Below, in pieces: positions 32,946 through 44,983 of a DNA stretch of 64,000 nt. The DNA comes from Falciphora oryzae (Eukaryota > Ascomycota > Sordariomycetes > Magnaporthales > Magnaporthaceae), in assembly GCA_000733355.1 (NCBI GenBank), contig JNVV01000006.1, positions 1,185,803 to 1,249,802 on the forward strand, written 5' to 3'. The notes under the pieces were generated by a model. It did not search any database and was not told the origin of the DNA. It was given only the letters and a program-made list of their open reading frames with translations. A program made the position numbers and the translations under genes. Each line of letters begins with the position of its first letter. The first letter of the stretch is position 1.

Positions 32946-35900
32946 ATGGACGCGGCCGTCGAAGCTCCGGGCGGGGCCAAGTCGCCCTCAGGAGCACGGC
33001 CGCCCTCCGTGTCCTCGCGACGTTCCTCCGCCAGCATGGTGGCCGCCGCCGCCGACGAGCCCGCACATGCCGCCTCACCACAGGACGTGTCCGGAGACGA
33101 ATCCGGCCCACAGTCCTGGCAGCGCGATTCGCAGGATGTCGAGTCGGGGCCCGCAAGCGTCAAGTCATCAGACGAAGCCGACCTGAAGCCCGACGGCTCT
33201 GGCGGGCCAACAAGTGGCTCTGACCCGGCGCCATCCGCGCCAGTCCAGAAGCGGAGGAGAGTAACGCGTGCGTGTGATGAGGTATGTGTGTGCCCTGGGA
33301 GAGGAAAGCTATTCTCGGGGGTGCCGGGCCCAGGAAACCGCCCAGGTTTTGTCTGCGCGGCTCCCTGCGATCTCATCGCCCGAACAACAAGGCTAACATG
33401 TTTTGCAAATTTGGTGTCGGCGTAAAAAAATAAAATGCGACGGGAGATCACCCTGCACACACTGCTCCGTCTATTCTTATGGTGCGCCTTGATCCGAAGC
33501 CCACCCTGGACTACTGTGCCCTCGCTAACACCAAACATAGAGTGCACCTACGACAAGCCATCTAATAGACGACGAAACCCAGGCCCACAGTACGTGGATG
33601 CCCTCGAACAGCGTCTGCAGAGGGCCGAGGCGCTGCTGCGCAAGTTCATTCCCGACGTGGACCTAGCCGACCCGAACCTTGACAGGAGTGTTCAGCTCGA
33701 GTTCGCCACCCGCGCCAGGGCCCAGGCTGCGAGAATGAAAACTGGCGAGACGGGCAGTACCGGAAAGAGCCAGGACGACCAGCTCATGTCCATGATCGAG
33801 AGCATCGGGCACCTGGAGCTGGTAGACGGCGAGTCCGACTTCCACGGCACGTCCTCTGGGGCCGTTTTTATGCGCCGCTTGAAGGCGCACATGGGCCTCC
33901 ACAACGACGCCAAGACGCCCTTTCCTCCCAGGAGAGCCAAGCAGTCGTTCACTCTCGACTCGCCCCAGTCCTCGGCGAGCTCGCCGTTCGATCCCAGCGA
34001 GGGCCCGGGGCCCGCCATCTACGACCTGCCGCCCAAGGAGGTTTCCCGCAGCCTCTGCTACTTCTCGCTCAACTGCGCGACCTGCCTCTTGCGGATAGTC
34101 CATCTTCCTACCTTCTACGAGTCCTTCGAAAGGTTATATGACCGAAAAAGTACCGAAAGCCTGGGCCCTGAGGATCACAGGGACCTTGCGCTGCTGTATT
34201 CAACGTTAGCCCTGGGCTCTGTCTTCTTTCCTACCGACGATGAGAACGACCCGGCCAACCAGGCGCGTTACAAGGGGGCAACAGAAAAGGGGTATGTGTT
34301 ACCTCCTCTCTTATGGCTTTCGCCCACCCCTCTGAGATATTTCGGCTGCAAATATGCAGGCACCCAGATGCAACGAGACTAACCCCGAATCTATTGCAGA
34401 CTTAAGTTCTACACATTGGCCCGGCTTCTCCTTCAGGATATCACCGATTGTCACGATCTGGTGTCGTTGCAGGCACTCTATTTCATGATACTGTACCTCC
34501 AAGCGACATCCAACCTCAGCGGTTGCTACGCCTTGCTGGGCATCGCCTTGAGGTCTGCGGTCAGGATGGGCCTCCACCGCCACCTGCCGCATGCCCAGCT
34601 CACACCCCTCGAAGACGAGATGAGGCGGCGCGTCTTCTATGCCATTCGGCAGATGGATGTATACGTGTCGGCTTTGTTGGGCTTCCCCGTGTTATTAAAA
34701 GTCTCGGATATCGACCAGCCCCTGCCGACCGAGGTCGACGATGAGTTCATCACCAAGGACGCCATCATCCCCCCGCCGCCCGACACGCCGTCATTCTTCC
34801 AAGCAACCAATGCGCACGTCCGCCTGATGGACCTGCTCGACAAGGTGGTTCAAGAAGTCTACCCGCTCAGGGCCATCGAGGAGCGCGCTGGCAAGGACGA
34901 CCGAGCCACGTCCTTTACGATAAGATACTCGACCATCAAGGCCATCGAAGTGGAGCTGCAGCAATGGTACGAGCAGCTGCCCATCGCATGGCGCCCCAGC
35001 CCCGAAGGGCCGATTGAGGTCATCAGGTAAGTGTCGTGCCGGTAGTGCTTCTGTTCCGTTGACAATATTGGCTGACTTTGGGCTTCCCGACTTCCAGAGT
35101 TCGCTCGCTCCTCCGGTTTTCATATGCCCACGTCCAAATGATGCTCTACCGCCCGTTTCTCCATTATGCGTCTCCCCGGCTATCGGCAGGGAAACACGTT
35201 GACGAGCGGTACTACGCGTGCGCGGCCGCCTGCATCAGCGTCTCTCGCAACTTGGTCCACATCGGGATCGAAATCAAAAGGCAGGGCGTCCTTATCGGAC
35301 CCTACTGGGTGATATTATATACCCAGTTTTTCGCCATATTGTCGCTCTTATTCTACGCACTGGAGAACCCCGATAAGTCGGGGACTGCCGAGATTCTTGC
35401 CGACGCGCACGCCGGCAGAGAGCTGGTCGCAAGTCTCTCGAACAGAAGCCTGGCGGCCGACCGGGTCACGGAGGCGCTGAACGTAAGTACCATCTCTGCT
35501 ACCTCTGCAAAGCGTTGCGTCCTGGCTGCTCGCAACCGGCACATGCAACCCTGTTTTCTTGGACTGCAGCTGACATTTATACACCTTCAGGCCCTATTCG
35601 AGCAGCTCCCAGACCGGCTGCGAAATCCCGGGGACCAGACACGAGCGCACGTGGTGTCGACGAAGAAGCGCGCAGCCCCCGGCGGAGTGTCATCATCCTC
35701 GCCATCGTCGGCGAAGGAGCAATCCTTCGGCGGCGGGGACAAGAAACGGTCCGAGAGTATCGTCCGGACGCACAGCGGACGCTCGCAGGGGAGCGCGCGC
35801 GCGGCCAGCAGCCGCACCACGTCCGAGGCGCAGCACCGCATGCCGCTCGACGCCCGGGCCGGCGGACCGGCGCACGGATTCATGTCGAGCTTCGGGGACC

Positions 35901-36418
35901 CGGTTCCCCTTGATGTCCTGATGGCGAGCAGCCAGAGCCCAGACCCGGGCGCGGGCGGGTTCAGGAGGCCCCCTGGACAAGGGGGCTTCCGGCAGGTGCC
36001 GCAGCAACAGCAGCAGCAGCGCCAGGTCGGCAACAGCAACCAGATGTACAAGCTCGACGCCATGATGTTCCCGTCGAGCGACCCGTTCGCGTATCCCGCG
36101 CGGCCGGTGATGGATCATCGGGACGCCTCGGTGCACGGCGGCGGCAACGTTACGGGGCAGGGGCAGGCGGATGGTATGGGCTACTACGAGATCGAGGGCC
36201 AGCTGATGGGGTCGATCCCGCAGTACCTGGTGCAGCCGGCGCCGATGCCCCCGGGGCTGGACGACATCGCCGCGCAGATGTACGGCATGGGCGGCCCGCA
36301 CATGGGGTCTGGCCAGCACTCGCACCGCCAGCACACCCACCAGGACGACATGGAGGACATACTCCTAGCGGACCCGAGCAACTTCGACTTCCTTGCGCAG
36401 CAATACAGACGGCTCTAA
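32946..36418 (+). CDS. Zn2Cys6 transcriptional regulator with fungal_trans domain
   Basis: Six exons: 32946-33281, 33415-33481, 33541-34291, 34400-35026, 35098-35482 and 35591-36418, about 997 residues. The zinc cluster is split by two introns and is perfect once joined: Cys110-X2-Cys113-X6-Cys120-X5-Cys126-X2-Cys129-X6-Cys136, with the basic CRRKKIKC loop. A linker and coiled-coil follow (QYVDALEQRLQRAEALLRK), then the fungal-specific regulator domain (about 260-640), including ATSNLSGCYALLGIALRSAV and RRRVFYAIRQMDVYVSALLG. The tail is Gln/Gly/Met-rich with an acidic end (DDMEDILLADPSNFDFL), probably the activation region. The first intron lacks an AG acceptor: the bases before Cys113 are GG, and no nearby AG keeps the cluster. 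Intron 5 is stop-free and in frame, with a second acceptor giving exon start 35570. Target genes unknown; no named orthologue is claimed. Confidence 0.88.
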
Positions 36419-37210
36419 AGCTTTGCACATGACGCGCTGGACTGGCGCTACTTCGCTGCCACCACTACTTAAGGTCACTGTCTAGCCTTCAACACTCCGT
36501 CCACTCGGCGAGCTTCATCATTTACTTCTCTTCATCTTCACATCTTTATTTTTTTTAAACTTCATTTCTGGCAATCGAGATACCCCTTTTTTTTATGGAC
36601 AGTCGCGCAGAGCCCCAACCAACTGCCGACGATTCACCTGGCGGCGCAACCCCTGTGAACCAGCCACTTTGGTTCCTTCCGTCTCTTTCTTACTTTTCTT
36701 GGCTACCATTCTTCTCTTCTTCTTTTCCTCTCCTTTTCCATGCAACGCAGGCACGGGAGCGAGATTTGGCATGTCGGACTGGAACACGGGCATAAAAAGT
36801 GGCTGGGAGGGATAGACAGGAAAAAAAAAATAAGGGCAAGCATTAGAATAAAAAGTACATGCATCACACGTTTCTCTACGCAATACCTAACAGCTTGTTG
36901 CTTCCGTAACCACAATGCTCAAGACGCCCCGCGACGCCCACCTCTCCGATTCTATCCCACCGCGAGCTTGGCGGCCAAGTCAGGCTGTTTGTTACACTCG
37001 TGCCAAGCTTCAGGGCTCTCGATTTGAATGGTACGCATAACCACATTTGACATTACGTTCCATACCTAAGTAAATAGACAAAACAATCGAAACATACAAC
37101 TTAACACGAGAAGTATTGTATAGTTAGATCGGCATTCGCCAGTGCTCACAGGTCCTGAATCGAAAATGCACACCCATAGAAACTGCCAGATGAGCCTGAC
37201 AAGTCCATCG
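36419..37210. other. Convergent intergenic spacer
   Basis: 3' flanks of the Zn2Cys6 gene and the M24B peptidase. T-rich 36545-36596 and A-rich near 36820-36860. No gene seen. Confidence 0.65.
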
Positions 37211-39040
37211 TCATTGACTGTTGATGATGCGCAGGGCCTCTTCACCCTTAGGGGCACTAGATATGATCTCGTAGCCGTCGCTCTTGACAAGAATTACGTC
37301 TTCTATGCGCACACCCCCAACCGCCCACTGTGATATGGATGCGTCAGCGTCTGTCACTCCTACAAGGTGGTGGTACCTGCGGGGAGTTTCGCGCCAGGCT
37401 CTGACAAAGTCTAGGGTATAGGGTGACATACATATCTCTCCAGTACGCCGAAGTTGATGAACTTTGCGCGTGCTGGGTCGTCCTCGGCGAAGGCCTTGAT
37501 GTATTCGCGGTTGAAGTAACTAATGCGTAATGGGCTGTTAGTTTCATGCTCAAGTCTATTAATTCAGGGAAGCCTTGTCTTGCATACATCCCCGGCTCAA
37601 TGGTCACGAGCATGTTCTCGGCGAGCTTCCCGACCTCGTCCCACGTGCTATTGCCGGACCCGTTCCGGATCATGGCCGCGCAAAAGTCGGAGGGCATGAG
37701 AGTCCTCTTGCCGATCTTGCGCAGGGAGCTAGGTCCGTGGCCCATCAGCCGGTCGGACAGCACGTCATGGACCTCTAGTCCGACGTGGTGACCCAAGCCA
37801 TGCGGGAACAACGCGGAGACGACCCCTGACGCAAAAATCTCGCGCGCGCTGCCACCGCTCAAGATTCCGAGCCGCAGCAAGCCAGTCACTGCGACCATCT
37901 GGGCTGTCAGGTGAAGCTCTCTGTACGGGACACCCGGCTTAACCTTTTGGATCGCCGCGCGCTGCATAGAATCGACGATGGCGTATATTTGAGAGGCCTC
38001 GGACGTGAAAGTGCCACCGATCGGCAGGGTGCGGGTGATGTCGGTGGCGTAGCAGTTCCATTCGGCGCCAGCGTCAAAAACAATTACCTGGCGGCCCTTG
38101 AGAGACTCGTTGTTGGCGTCGTAGTGCAGGGTGGCCGCATTGGGCCCAGACCCAGCAATAACGGCATACGCTTGTTGCTTGGAGCCGTTGGATATGCAGC
38201 TCGCAAGGTAAGTGGCTTCGACATCCGCCTCGCTTTTGAAGTTCTTCAGGCGAGAGAGGACCAGCTTGTGGGCGGCTGAGGAGACGGCGCTAGCTTTGCG
38301 GATCTGCCTGACCTCGTAGGGGGTCTTCACGACTCGTGCCCTGTCCATGGCAGGGAGCAGCGCTTGCGTGTTGAGTGTGATCCTGCCGCGGTGGTGTTCG
38401 AGATGCGGGGTCTGCGTGTCGTGCAGAACATACAACACGGCGCCCGTGTTGCTGAGATGCTTGGAAATAAAGCGCTCTATCGAGGCAACATAGCGGCAGT
38501 CGTCGAGGTCGGACTTGGCGAGACATTCCTCTTTGCTGGGGACCTTGCCGTAGTAAAGCTCCTGCCTAGGTTCTCGATAAGGCACCCAGAGAATCAGATT
38601 GTCCGCGGCGATGTCATAGGTCACAGCTGCATCCGGCACGGTTGAGCCCGTCAAGTAAAAGAAATAACGGCGTTGACGAAACGCCGGGCCCATGTCTGAG
38701 TCCTCATAGAGCTGGGTGGGCAGACCGGGAAGGTAGAGGAGGCCACTTTGGACATTCAGCTCCTTCGCTACCTTCCTTGCATGCATCTTGGCTGAAGGTA
38801 AGGAAAGGTCATGTCAGCACCGATAGAGCACAACAACCCATGTGAGACTCAGGCAGCGAGAGGGGCTCCTACCGGGATACTTCTCATCAGCGCAGAGCAC
38901 GGGGGCACATTTTGAACCCTTCACCTCAATCGCGCTGGCAGCCAAGAACGGTGGTAAGCAGAGGCTAGCCAACACAGCAGCGATTGTGAGCATTCTTACA
39001 GGGCGTCGAATTCGTCCACAAAGACCAAGTCATGATCCAT
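37211..39040 (-). CDS. Xaa-Pro aminopeptidase/prolidase, M24B family
   Basis: Dinuclear-metal peptidase that cleaves Xaa-Pro bonds; fungal PEPP-like branch. Five exons on the minus strand: 39040-39000, 38934-38873, 38791-37588, 37519-37432 and 37327-37211, giving 503 residues with matched phases. The N-domain has AKMHARKVAKEL and FRQRRYFFYLTG. All five metal ligands are present: Asp274 and Asp285 (VFDAG...YATDITRT), His369 (HGLGHHVGLEVHD), Glu433 (TIEPG) and Glu474 (GGVRIED). The third join restores EPGIYFN and the last restores ERYWAVGGVRIED, strong support for the exon borders. No signal peptide, so cytosolic. It shares a 1.4 kb divergent upstream region with sec15. A second, distinct aminopeptidase P lies at 56668-58967. 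Confidence 0.92.
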
Positions 39041-40432
39041 GGCTGTTGATTACTGAATGATTCGAGCTGGTAGGAGTCTGAGGAACGTTCGTTTTGGGTT
39101 GCCGGCGAAGTGCACTGGGTCAACGATAAAAGGATCCTTACTGCAAGGCTCAAGCAGCTGCTCACCAACAAAGAGAAGAAGTCCGGGGGATGTTGAGAAA
39201 GGTCGCAGCGATGTACAGGAGAGTCTGGGGCGCCCCTGGGGATAGGTGTAGGTGGGTGGGTGGCGGTTGCGGGCATGTGATCCACATCAATCCTGGATTG
39301 CCGACAAAGGACAGAAGCCCCCGCTTTCGATGCGGGAGGCAGGCGTCTCCACTATAGATACCAGCGTGCAAGACGGACAGTGGCACGACTCGATGCAAAG
39401 TGGCCGCTCCTGTCGCTGCTGGTGGCTGCAAATGGTCTTATGTTGCTGCCGGGGAGTCTATGCCCGAGAGGTGGTAGAGGCATTTCTGCATCTCTACATT
39501 GCAGCTGGCCAGATCGGACGACGCATGCACCGTCTTCATCTTGGCGGCTCGCGGCGCACGCCGTCTCATTGAACCTCTCGCGCCGCCGCCGCCACTTTCG
39601 TGCTGTCCATGCCATGGCTCTCGTTACGCAGTGGTCTAGAATACCAAAAGGCACCAAAGCGTCCAGTCCAAGGTTGACGGAGTTCCATAGTCGGCGCACT
39701 ACTTGTGCTGCTCGAGAGGTAGCCAATCTCTTGAGTATCATGCTCGTATAAGTACCACCAAACGAGTATGCCACGATGTACGAAAGTTATTATATACATT
39801 ATACCAAAACCCCGCCCTTCAGTAATCACCAACGAAACCCTTCCTGCGATTTCGTAGACGGGCGGTTTGCCAAGGAATAGAGGGTCTTCTGGGGGAAGAG
39901 TGGGTCAAAATGAGGCTCAATTGGACTAACCGTATTTGGTGCCCAGTGCATTTCAGCCAGGCCTGGTTCTGCAGTTCCAATTGAGACAAATGGATGTTCC
40001 TGGCACTTGAACCCACCACCTACCTGAGCTGGCCCTGGGAGACTCAGGCTGCAACATCCACTCTTGAGCGACGCATGACGACAGCTTGTGCATGTTGTTT
40101 CTGGCGAGGCCCAGCGTCTATACCTTGATCCTAACTGGAATCTAGGTGCTGCCGTCGTTTCACCTCAATGCTAACCTGAGGTCGGGTTCCTGCATCGTCG
40201 AGGTGTCCGCTTTCTCTTCACTTGTCGCCTTGCGCCGAGATATTGGTCCCTGCCGCGATATCCCGACCCGGACCGACCCCAGATACGGGCCGAAGCCTAC
40301 CCACCCAACCGAATAGACCCGTACCTAGAAGGCACCTAAGCGCAACGCGGACCAGCCGCACGTCTACCTCTCCAGTGACGGCCTGGCTCGCAAACTACGG
40401 TTCTTCGGCACGCCTAGGCCCACGATACCAGG
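39041..40432. other. Divergent promoter, M24B peptidase / sec15
   Basis: 1.4 kb without recognisable coding content. Open frames around 39250-39800 occur on both strands, overlap one another and lack motifs. Confidence 0.6.
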
Positions 40433-43251
40433 ATGCCACGCAAACCGCAAACCTACGACGACTACGGCTCGGCTGTACCCCAGGTACGACTGCAGCAACG
40501 AATAGACACCCCCGCTTATCCTCTCGTTCGTCATTTGTGCCGGCTAACCTAGGCACTGCCAAGATCATCCTCGCCTCTTCCGATGCCGACTTTCTCGACG
40601 AGCTTATTCCGGTGCTCAAGGATGCCTCCCTGAGCGGGCGCATGAACTCGCTCGTCCAGAGCTTCTCGCAGTACGCCGAAGAACGCGAGGCAGATATCGA
40701 GACTATCGGCCTGACCAAGCACGAGGAGTTCCTGAGCTCCGTCAACCAGCTCGAGATGGTCCGCGAGGGCACTGTCGCGCTGACTGCTGAGATCCTTGAG
40801 CTCAACCAGTCGATTCAGGCGAGCACCGAGAAGCTGGCGGAGCAGAAGCAGGGCCTCGTCAACACGAGGGCGGTGCGCCAGAACATCGCCGATGCCACCG
40901 AGGTACTCAAGGAGTCTCTCAAGATCCTACACGCCGTCAACAATGCGCTCGAACTTATCCGGAAGAAGAAGTACTACGCCGCCCTCAAGTCGCTCGACGA
41001 CCTGCAGAATGAGCACCTCATCCCAACCATCCAGAACAAGTACGCAACCCAGCACAAGCTGGCCGACCTGATACAAAAGTCCATCCCGGCATCTCAAAAG
41101 TCCATCTCGGATGCCGTCATGACCGACCTAAACACATGGTTGTTCCGCATCAGGGAAACGTCGCCGTACCTCGGCGAGGTTGCCATGTGGCACACGGAGA
41201 TGCGTCGGGAGCGCCATCGCGAGCGCATCGAGAAGAGCGCCTACTTGAGCCGCTTCAAGTTGAACTCGGCCATCGAGCTGGTCTTTGACGAGTCCGAGGA
41301 GTTCGACGTGCTGGACAATGAAGAGCTGCAGGTCGACTTCACGCCCCTATTCGAGGCGCTCCACATCCATGACGCCCTGGCCCAAATCGAGAGGTTCCGA
41401 TCCGACTACGCGGCAACAAGGAGACAGCAAAAAGACCTCCTGCTTCCGAGCCGCGTTAATCTCGAGACCGAGGAGGAACCCACCCTCAGTGCCCTTCTCG
41501 AAGGCATCGCCGGCTTCGCCATCATAGAGAAGGCAACGGTGCAGCGCGCGCCGCAGCTACGCACCTCGGCCGACGTCGACGAGCTTTGGGATTCGATGTG
41601 TCGAGCTGCAGTGACCGTCACGACAAAGGCGCTGAAGGACGTCACAAACGCCGAGGTCCTGCTCAACATGAAAGTCCGCATCTCGCTGTTTATCCAGACT
41701 ATGGAGGGCTTGGGATACTCGGTCTCGATGCTGGACAACTTCCTCTTGACTCTGTTTGATAACTACGCCGAACTCCTTAAGCGCCGCTTTAGTGATGACT
41801 TCCAGGAGGTGAGTGTCATGTTACTGCTAGGAATTGCCGTATCCCAGCTAATCAGTGCGGGCTCTAGATTGTCTCCACAGATGATTATATGCCCATGGCA
41901 ATCAACAATGTGGAAGAATACGAGAAGGTTGTTAACGTCAGCTGGTTCACTCCTGAGAAGCCCGCTGAGGAGATGAGGCAAGTAATCGAATCTTTCCTGA
42001 GCCTACGGTAGGTTTTAGCCGAGCCAGTTGCTGACCATCTTCGCTCGCTTTTACAGCTTCCCCTGCGTCCTCCCGTTCTCTCAGATGTATCCACTGTGCT
42101 GCATAGACATCCGGAACTTCCTCAACCAATTTTACTTTTTCTCTGATGACCACTTCCAACACCCCAACATCATTGACGAGACACTGAGAAAGGTATGTGA
42201 TATGCACACAACGGGATTGCTTATGCTTGATGCGCACACGAAATGCTAACCCATAACCCAAGTCTCTGGACTCCCTCCTCACGGAGAAGGTCTGCCAATC
42301 ATTGGTGGAGAGGCTGAATTCGCAGTACCTCGGCCAGATTGTGCAGATCCTGATCAATCTGGAGCACTTTGAGACAGCCTGCCAGGAGCTAGAGCAGCTG
42401 TTGATCAGAGCGCGTTCCTCGACCTCTGCGGGCGGGCCGGTCTCGCTGAGTGCCACGGAACAGTTCCGAAGCAACAAGAAGACGGCAGAGAAGCGTATCT
42501 TCGAGCTTGTCAATTCCAAGATTGATGACCTCGTTGATACTGCCGAGTACGAATGGTAAGTTGACTCGCGGGGGAAAAAAGGGGGGCTTGTCAGGGGCGT
42601 GTTTACTGATCCCATTCTAGGACGGCTACCACTCCCCAACTCGAACCGAGCAACTTCATCCAGACCCTCACTCGGTACCTGTCCAATATCATGAGCTCGA
42701 CCTTGTTGGGTCTTCCTCGAGAAATCAAGGAGCTCATCTACTTTGACGCGCTCAGTCACGCAGTAGACAAGATACTGGTAAGAGAAGTCTGTTAACCAAG
42801 TCATAAGACGAATGAAATTGGATGCTGACCTGTCCTTCAACTCTAAAGTCCCTGCCCATGGCACCCGAGGTGAAGCGCATCAATCCCAACGGAGTCCAGG
42901 CCATGGAGACCGATGTGCGGTACCTCACAGAATTTGTCGACAGCCTGGAGAATTCTTTCATGCTCAGGCAAACTCTCGACGAGCTGCAACAGACCGTCGA
43001 CTTGATGAAGTCGGGCAACAGTGACGAGTTCTTTGAGGTCGCTGTGCGGAACAAGAAGTATCCTCTCGTCAATGCAATGAACGGACCGATGCTGCTGGAG
43101 AAGTAAGCTCTTCCCTGTGCACCCCTTTTTCGGTCGAGAAAGAAAAAGGCTCCGATACTAACATTGGCTTAGACTTTCCAATACTGTCGAGAGCACTCCA
43201 AGGGGAACTCCTGCACTGGCCGGTTTCTCGTCCCGCTTTGGATTCAGCTGA
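40433..43251 (+). CDS. sec15: Exocyst subunit Sec15
   Basis: Sec15 binds the Rab GTPase Sec4 on secretory vesicles and links them to the exocyst at growing tips. Eight exons: 40433-40483, 40564-41808, 41868-41977, 42057-42192, 42263-42555, 42621-42777, 42849-43102 and 43173-43251, giving 774 residues. The first join yields MPRKPQTYDDYGSAVPQ, then IILASSDADFLDELIP, the expected fungal N-terminus; a longer open frame from 40222 is an artefact. Coiled-coil helices (EILELNQSIQASTEKLAEQK) and the helical-bundle C-domain follow, with FSQMYPLCCIDIRNFLNQFY and YLGQIVQILINLEHFE. The tail ends SSRFGFS. The third intron is best read as GC-AG (donor AG/GCAAGT); a GT donor at 42008 is also in frame and would add ten residues. 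The acceptor of intron 1 is AAG, forced by phase. Confidence 0.92.
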
Positions 43252-43713
43252 GTGGATGTTGCACCGCACCGAGCCAACACCTGCTCGGTGCCTCTATAGA
43301 AACAGGCTATGGGGGCGAGGTCGAAGGGGGGAAATTATATGCCCGAGGGAGAATATTTTATACGATACCAGAGACTATCTCATGAATTCATTGCCCGCAA
43401 GTATACCCATGTGCCATCCCTAGTCATAATCAATCCATGAAGCAGCGAACGAGATGGCCGCGCTCGGACTCGAAACCCAAACAAGGCCATGTTACGCCGA
43501 AAAACCAACCTTTAGCACAAGAAACTGACGACGTCGCCATAGCTCCTCTTTCCTTCCAAGACACTACCTAGGTACTAGCCTATGGCCCTATATCTACCAC
43601 ATAAGATCCTCCCAGAAAAGTATTTCGCCACGAGAGGACCACCCGTGGCTTCTGTCGATGTCACGCGAGTCGGCAGTGCCGCATCATGCACTAGCCTGCA
43701 CGGGGTGTCGTAA
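43252..43713. other. Convergent spacer, sec15 / hap5
   Basis: 3' flanks. It contains one CTACCTAGGTACTAG-type palindrome near 43565. No gene seen. Confidence 0.6.
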
Positions 43714-44983
43714 TCAAGCGCTCTACCGTGTGGTGGTGAGGCGCATGGTCAGAAACGAGCAGAGTTGATAGAGGGGCACGCACAAGCACGGGAAAGACGG
43801 GCAAGGGTTGGCTCACCTGTTGTGGCTGCATGGCGTAGGCGTTTTGGTACATGGTCGGGTCCACTTCATACATGGGCTGCTGCGGCTGGCCATAGGCGGC
43901 GGGGGCGCCGGCGGGCACCTGGCCGGGGTACATGTTCTGGGCCTGGCGGTAGTCGGCCTCGCCCATGGCGTGGGTTGGGAGTCCGTACTCGGCAGCGCCC
44001 ATGTGCTGCGCGTGGTTCTGGGCCGAGACGCCGTGGCCGGCCATCTGCGGCTGGCCGGTGGCGGCAGCTGCGGCCTGTCCCGCGGCGCGCTTGGTGTGGT
44101 TGGCGGCCTCCTCGCGCGGGACGATGTCGATGAGGAAGTCGAACATGTCGGACTTGGCTAGGGCTGAGGCGATGTCGGAGCGCTGTAGGGTGCGGCGCTT
44201 GTTCTCCTCGGCGTGGATCCAGGCACGCATGGTGAGCTCGGTAATAAAAATATCGCAGCCCTTGGCGAAGAGGATGGGGGCTTCGGCCGAGATCATCTTA
44301 ACTTCTGGGTCGGCCTTCATAACCTTCTTTATCCGGGCGAGCGGGAGCTGGTGCAGCTTGTAATCATGGGTGTCACTTTCAAGGTGGTTGATGGTCTGCT
44401 GCCAGTACGTTGTGAGGATGTCCTTGTACTGGCCCGTGAGGCCTTGGTGGACCTTTTTGAGGGGAGAACATCAGTGTTGGTTGCATGCATGGCGACGAGG
44501 AGGTGAACAGAGAAAAGAACGAGGCACAAACATTCGCCCATGGCCCCGTGTAGAGCTCGGAAGGTGCATAGCCTTGTTGCGACAGCTGTATCAAGCTAGG
44601 TTAGTATGTGTGCATGCGTGTGGAGCGCGGTAAACAGCATGCATCTGAGTAACACGCGGTGCAGCGGGGTGTAACGAACCGCGGCGCTTGCGCCTGCAAG
44701 GTCGCGCGAGATGGCTATCGGTCAGCATTCTTGGTCGCCATAGTGGTAGATGCGAACAGAGGTATACAGGGCGAGAGAGAGAAAAGGAGAGAATGACTGG
44801 ACGAGAAAGGATGCATGTCTAAAAGAAAGAGAAAAAAAAAGATACAGAAGACACTTATTAGGTTCTACAATGTCTCGGCAGGATTTACATACCGTAGTGG
44901 CCGCCTTTGCTCAGATCGTAGGCCGGCGCCCCTTGCTGGCGGCTGTGCTGGGCCTGCGAAGCTGTCGGGTCGTGGGGGTCCAT
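43714..44983 (-). CDS. hap5: CCAAT-binding complex subunit Hap5 (NF-YC type)
   Basis: Histone-fold subunit that pairs with Hap3 and recruits Hap2 to CCAAT boxes. Minus-strand exons: 44983-44893, 44693-44680 (a 14-nt microexon), 44585-44532, 44452-43817 and 43722-43714, giving 267 residues. The core is unmistakable: [19 protein letters not shown], then [39 protein letters not shown] and [16 protein letters not shown]. The N-terminus [12 protein letters not shown] is preceded by six GCA/GCC codons and an in-frame stop upstream, so the start is firm. The microexon is required to keep phase between exons 1 and 3. The tail is Gln/Tyr/Pro-rich. The last intron (GTGAGC donor) leads to a two-residue final exon; reading through instead would end at 43691 with about 306 residues. 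Both ends are possible. Confidence 0.88.

Noticed and set aside
39250..39832. Overlapping frames on both strands between the M24B and sec15 genes
   Set aside because: No motif, mutual overlap, no splice-supported extension.
39960..40040. tRNA-like B-box on the minus strand (GGTTCAAGT)
   Set aside because: No matching A-box at the right distance and no cloverleaf that pairs.
40222..40563. Upstream extension of the sec15 open frame
   Set aside because: It reads through intron 1; the spliced start at 40433 gives the conserved N-terminus.
43691..44320. Hap5 as a single exon starting at an internal Met
   Set aside because: It would delete the first histone-fold helices; spliced upstream exons restore them.
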